From: an uncultured Lachnospiraceae bacterium
GTDB taxonomy: Bacteria; Bacillota; Clostridia; Lachnospirales; Lachnospiraceae
Direction: 5' to 3'
DNA: 52,022 nt
Assembly: GCA_910586125.1 (NCBI GenBank)
Contig: CAJUHP010000024.1
Location: 1 to 52,022 of the forward strand
The notes beneath the pieces were generated by a model. The model saw nothing but the letters and a program-made list of their open reading frames with translations. It made no database searches and had not been told where the DNA came from. This document shows, one piece after another, positions 51,829-52,022 of this stretch (positions are counted from its first letter, which is position 1; every line of letters starts with the position of its first letter). The position numbers and the translations under genes were made by a program.

Positions 51829-52022
51829 GAGAAGATGCTCCAACAGCAGATTAATGCGCTGTCCATCATGTACATTTTTCTGAGATCTGGCCTTATGCGC
51901 TTTTTCTCCCTGCAGCACCGCACGGATTTCCCCCTCCGAATATCCTTCGCCCAGAGAACGAAACCTCACAAACCTCTGCTGTCCCTTTCCCCGGACTGCA
52001 GTATGCTTACCAGTTTCATATT
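51829..52022 (-). pseudogene. Relaxase/mobilization nuclease, fragment cut by the IS
   Basis: The minus-strand frame from the window edge reads GKHTAVRGKGQQRF, SLGEGYSEGEIRAVL and GQRINLLLEHLL, the end region of the relaxase domain in Lachnospiraceae mobilizable elements. It runs straight into the IS256 inverted repeat, where a stop codon follows. The N-terminal, catalytic part lies outside the window. The continuation on the other side of the IS was not found. Confidence 0.75.

Noticed and set aside
1..52022. tRNA, rRNA and CRISPR arrays
   Set aside because: No cloverleaf, rRNA segment or regularly spaced repeat series was seen on either strand.

Overview
The window looks like a chromosome segment of a spore-forming Clostridia member, most likely a Lachnospiraceae relative. 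Reasons: a germination protease gene (gpr), a cysteine T-box operon with the Firmicutes order cysE-cysS-mrnC-rlmB, Gram-positive GGAGG ribosome binding sites, lipoprotein signal peptides, a GerMN lipoprotein and three OmpR-type two-component systems. Most of the core is moderately GC-rich, and most genes lie on the minus strand. The type I restriction island (about 31.3-37.6 kb) and the right end (about 48.8-51.3 kb) are clearly more AT-rich and look acquired.

Layout, left to right. 0-2.3 kb: start of a lipoprotein gene, a small unknown gene and an amino-acid:sodium symporter. 2.3-6.05 kb: a Cys T-box operon (cysE, cysS, mrnC, rlmB). 6.07-8.2 kb: ispF, rpsT and the divergent gpr. 8.2-12.4 kb: a four-gene operon of a ComEA-like lipoprotein, a response regulator, a histidine kinase and a GerMN lipoprotein. 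12.4-16.4 kb: a YdcZ transporter behind a hairpin that contains its ribosome binding site, a left-handed beta-helix protein, an HD hydrolase and topoisomerase III. 16.4-22.8 kb: a small membrane protein, purA, an XRE regulator, and pheA, a flavin reductase, purC and purB in a row. 22.8-30.4 kb: a VanY-type peptidase, a second two-component system with a membrane-anchored companion, an LprI-like protein, RNase HI and a membrane-anchored MutS-like ATPase.

31.3-37.6 kb is a complete type I restriction-modification operon: a small S-like protein, then hsdM, hsdS and hsdR. It is driven by a near-consensus promoter that sits between two nearly identical 18-bp palindromes. The whole module is bracketed by two inverted copies of a palindromic element of about 100 bp (MITE-like). 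Just outside the right copy is the relic of an XRE-type DNA-binding gene.

38.2-47.3 kb returns to normal composition: a ZIP metal transporter, a third two-component system whose kinase has almost no extracellular part, a 49-residue membrane peptide with an ABC-2 exporter, and a GH38 alpha-mannosidase. From 47.3 kb to the end the content is accessory: a decayed reading frame, two unknown proteins (one a two-helix membrane protein with a beta-rich tail), a palindrome of about 140 bp that may be a transfer origin, a TetR/PEBP pair, an internally deleted IS256-family element, and a relaxase fragment at the edge. The right edge is therefore probably the remains of an integrative mobilizable element.

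No tRNA, rRNA or CRISPR array was seen. Assignments rest on motif recognition by eye; no database search was run.
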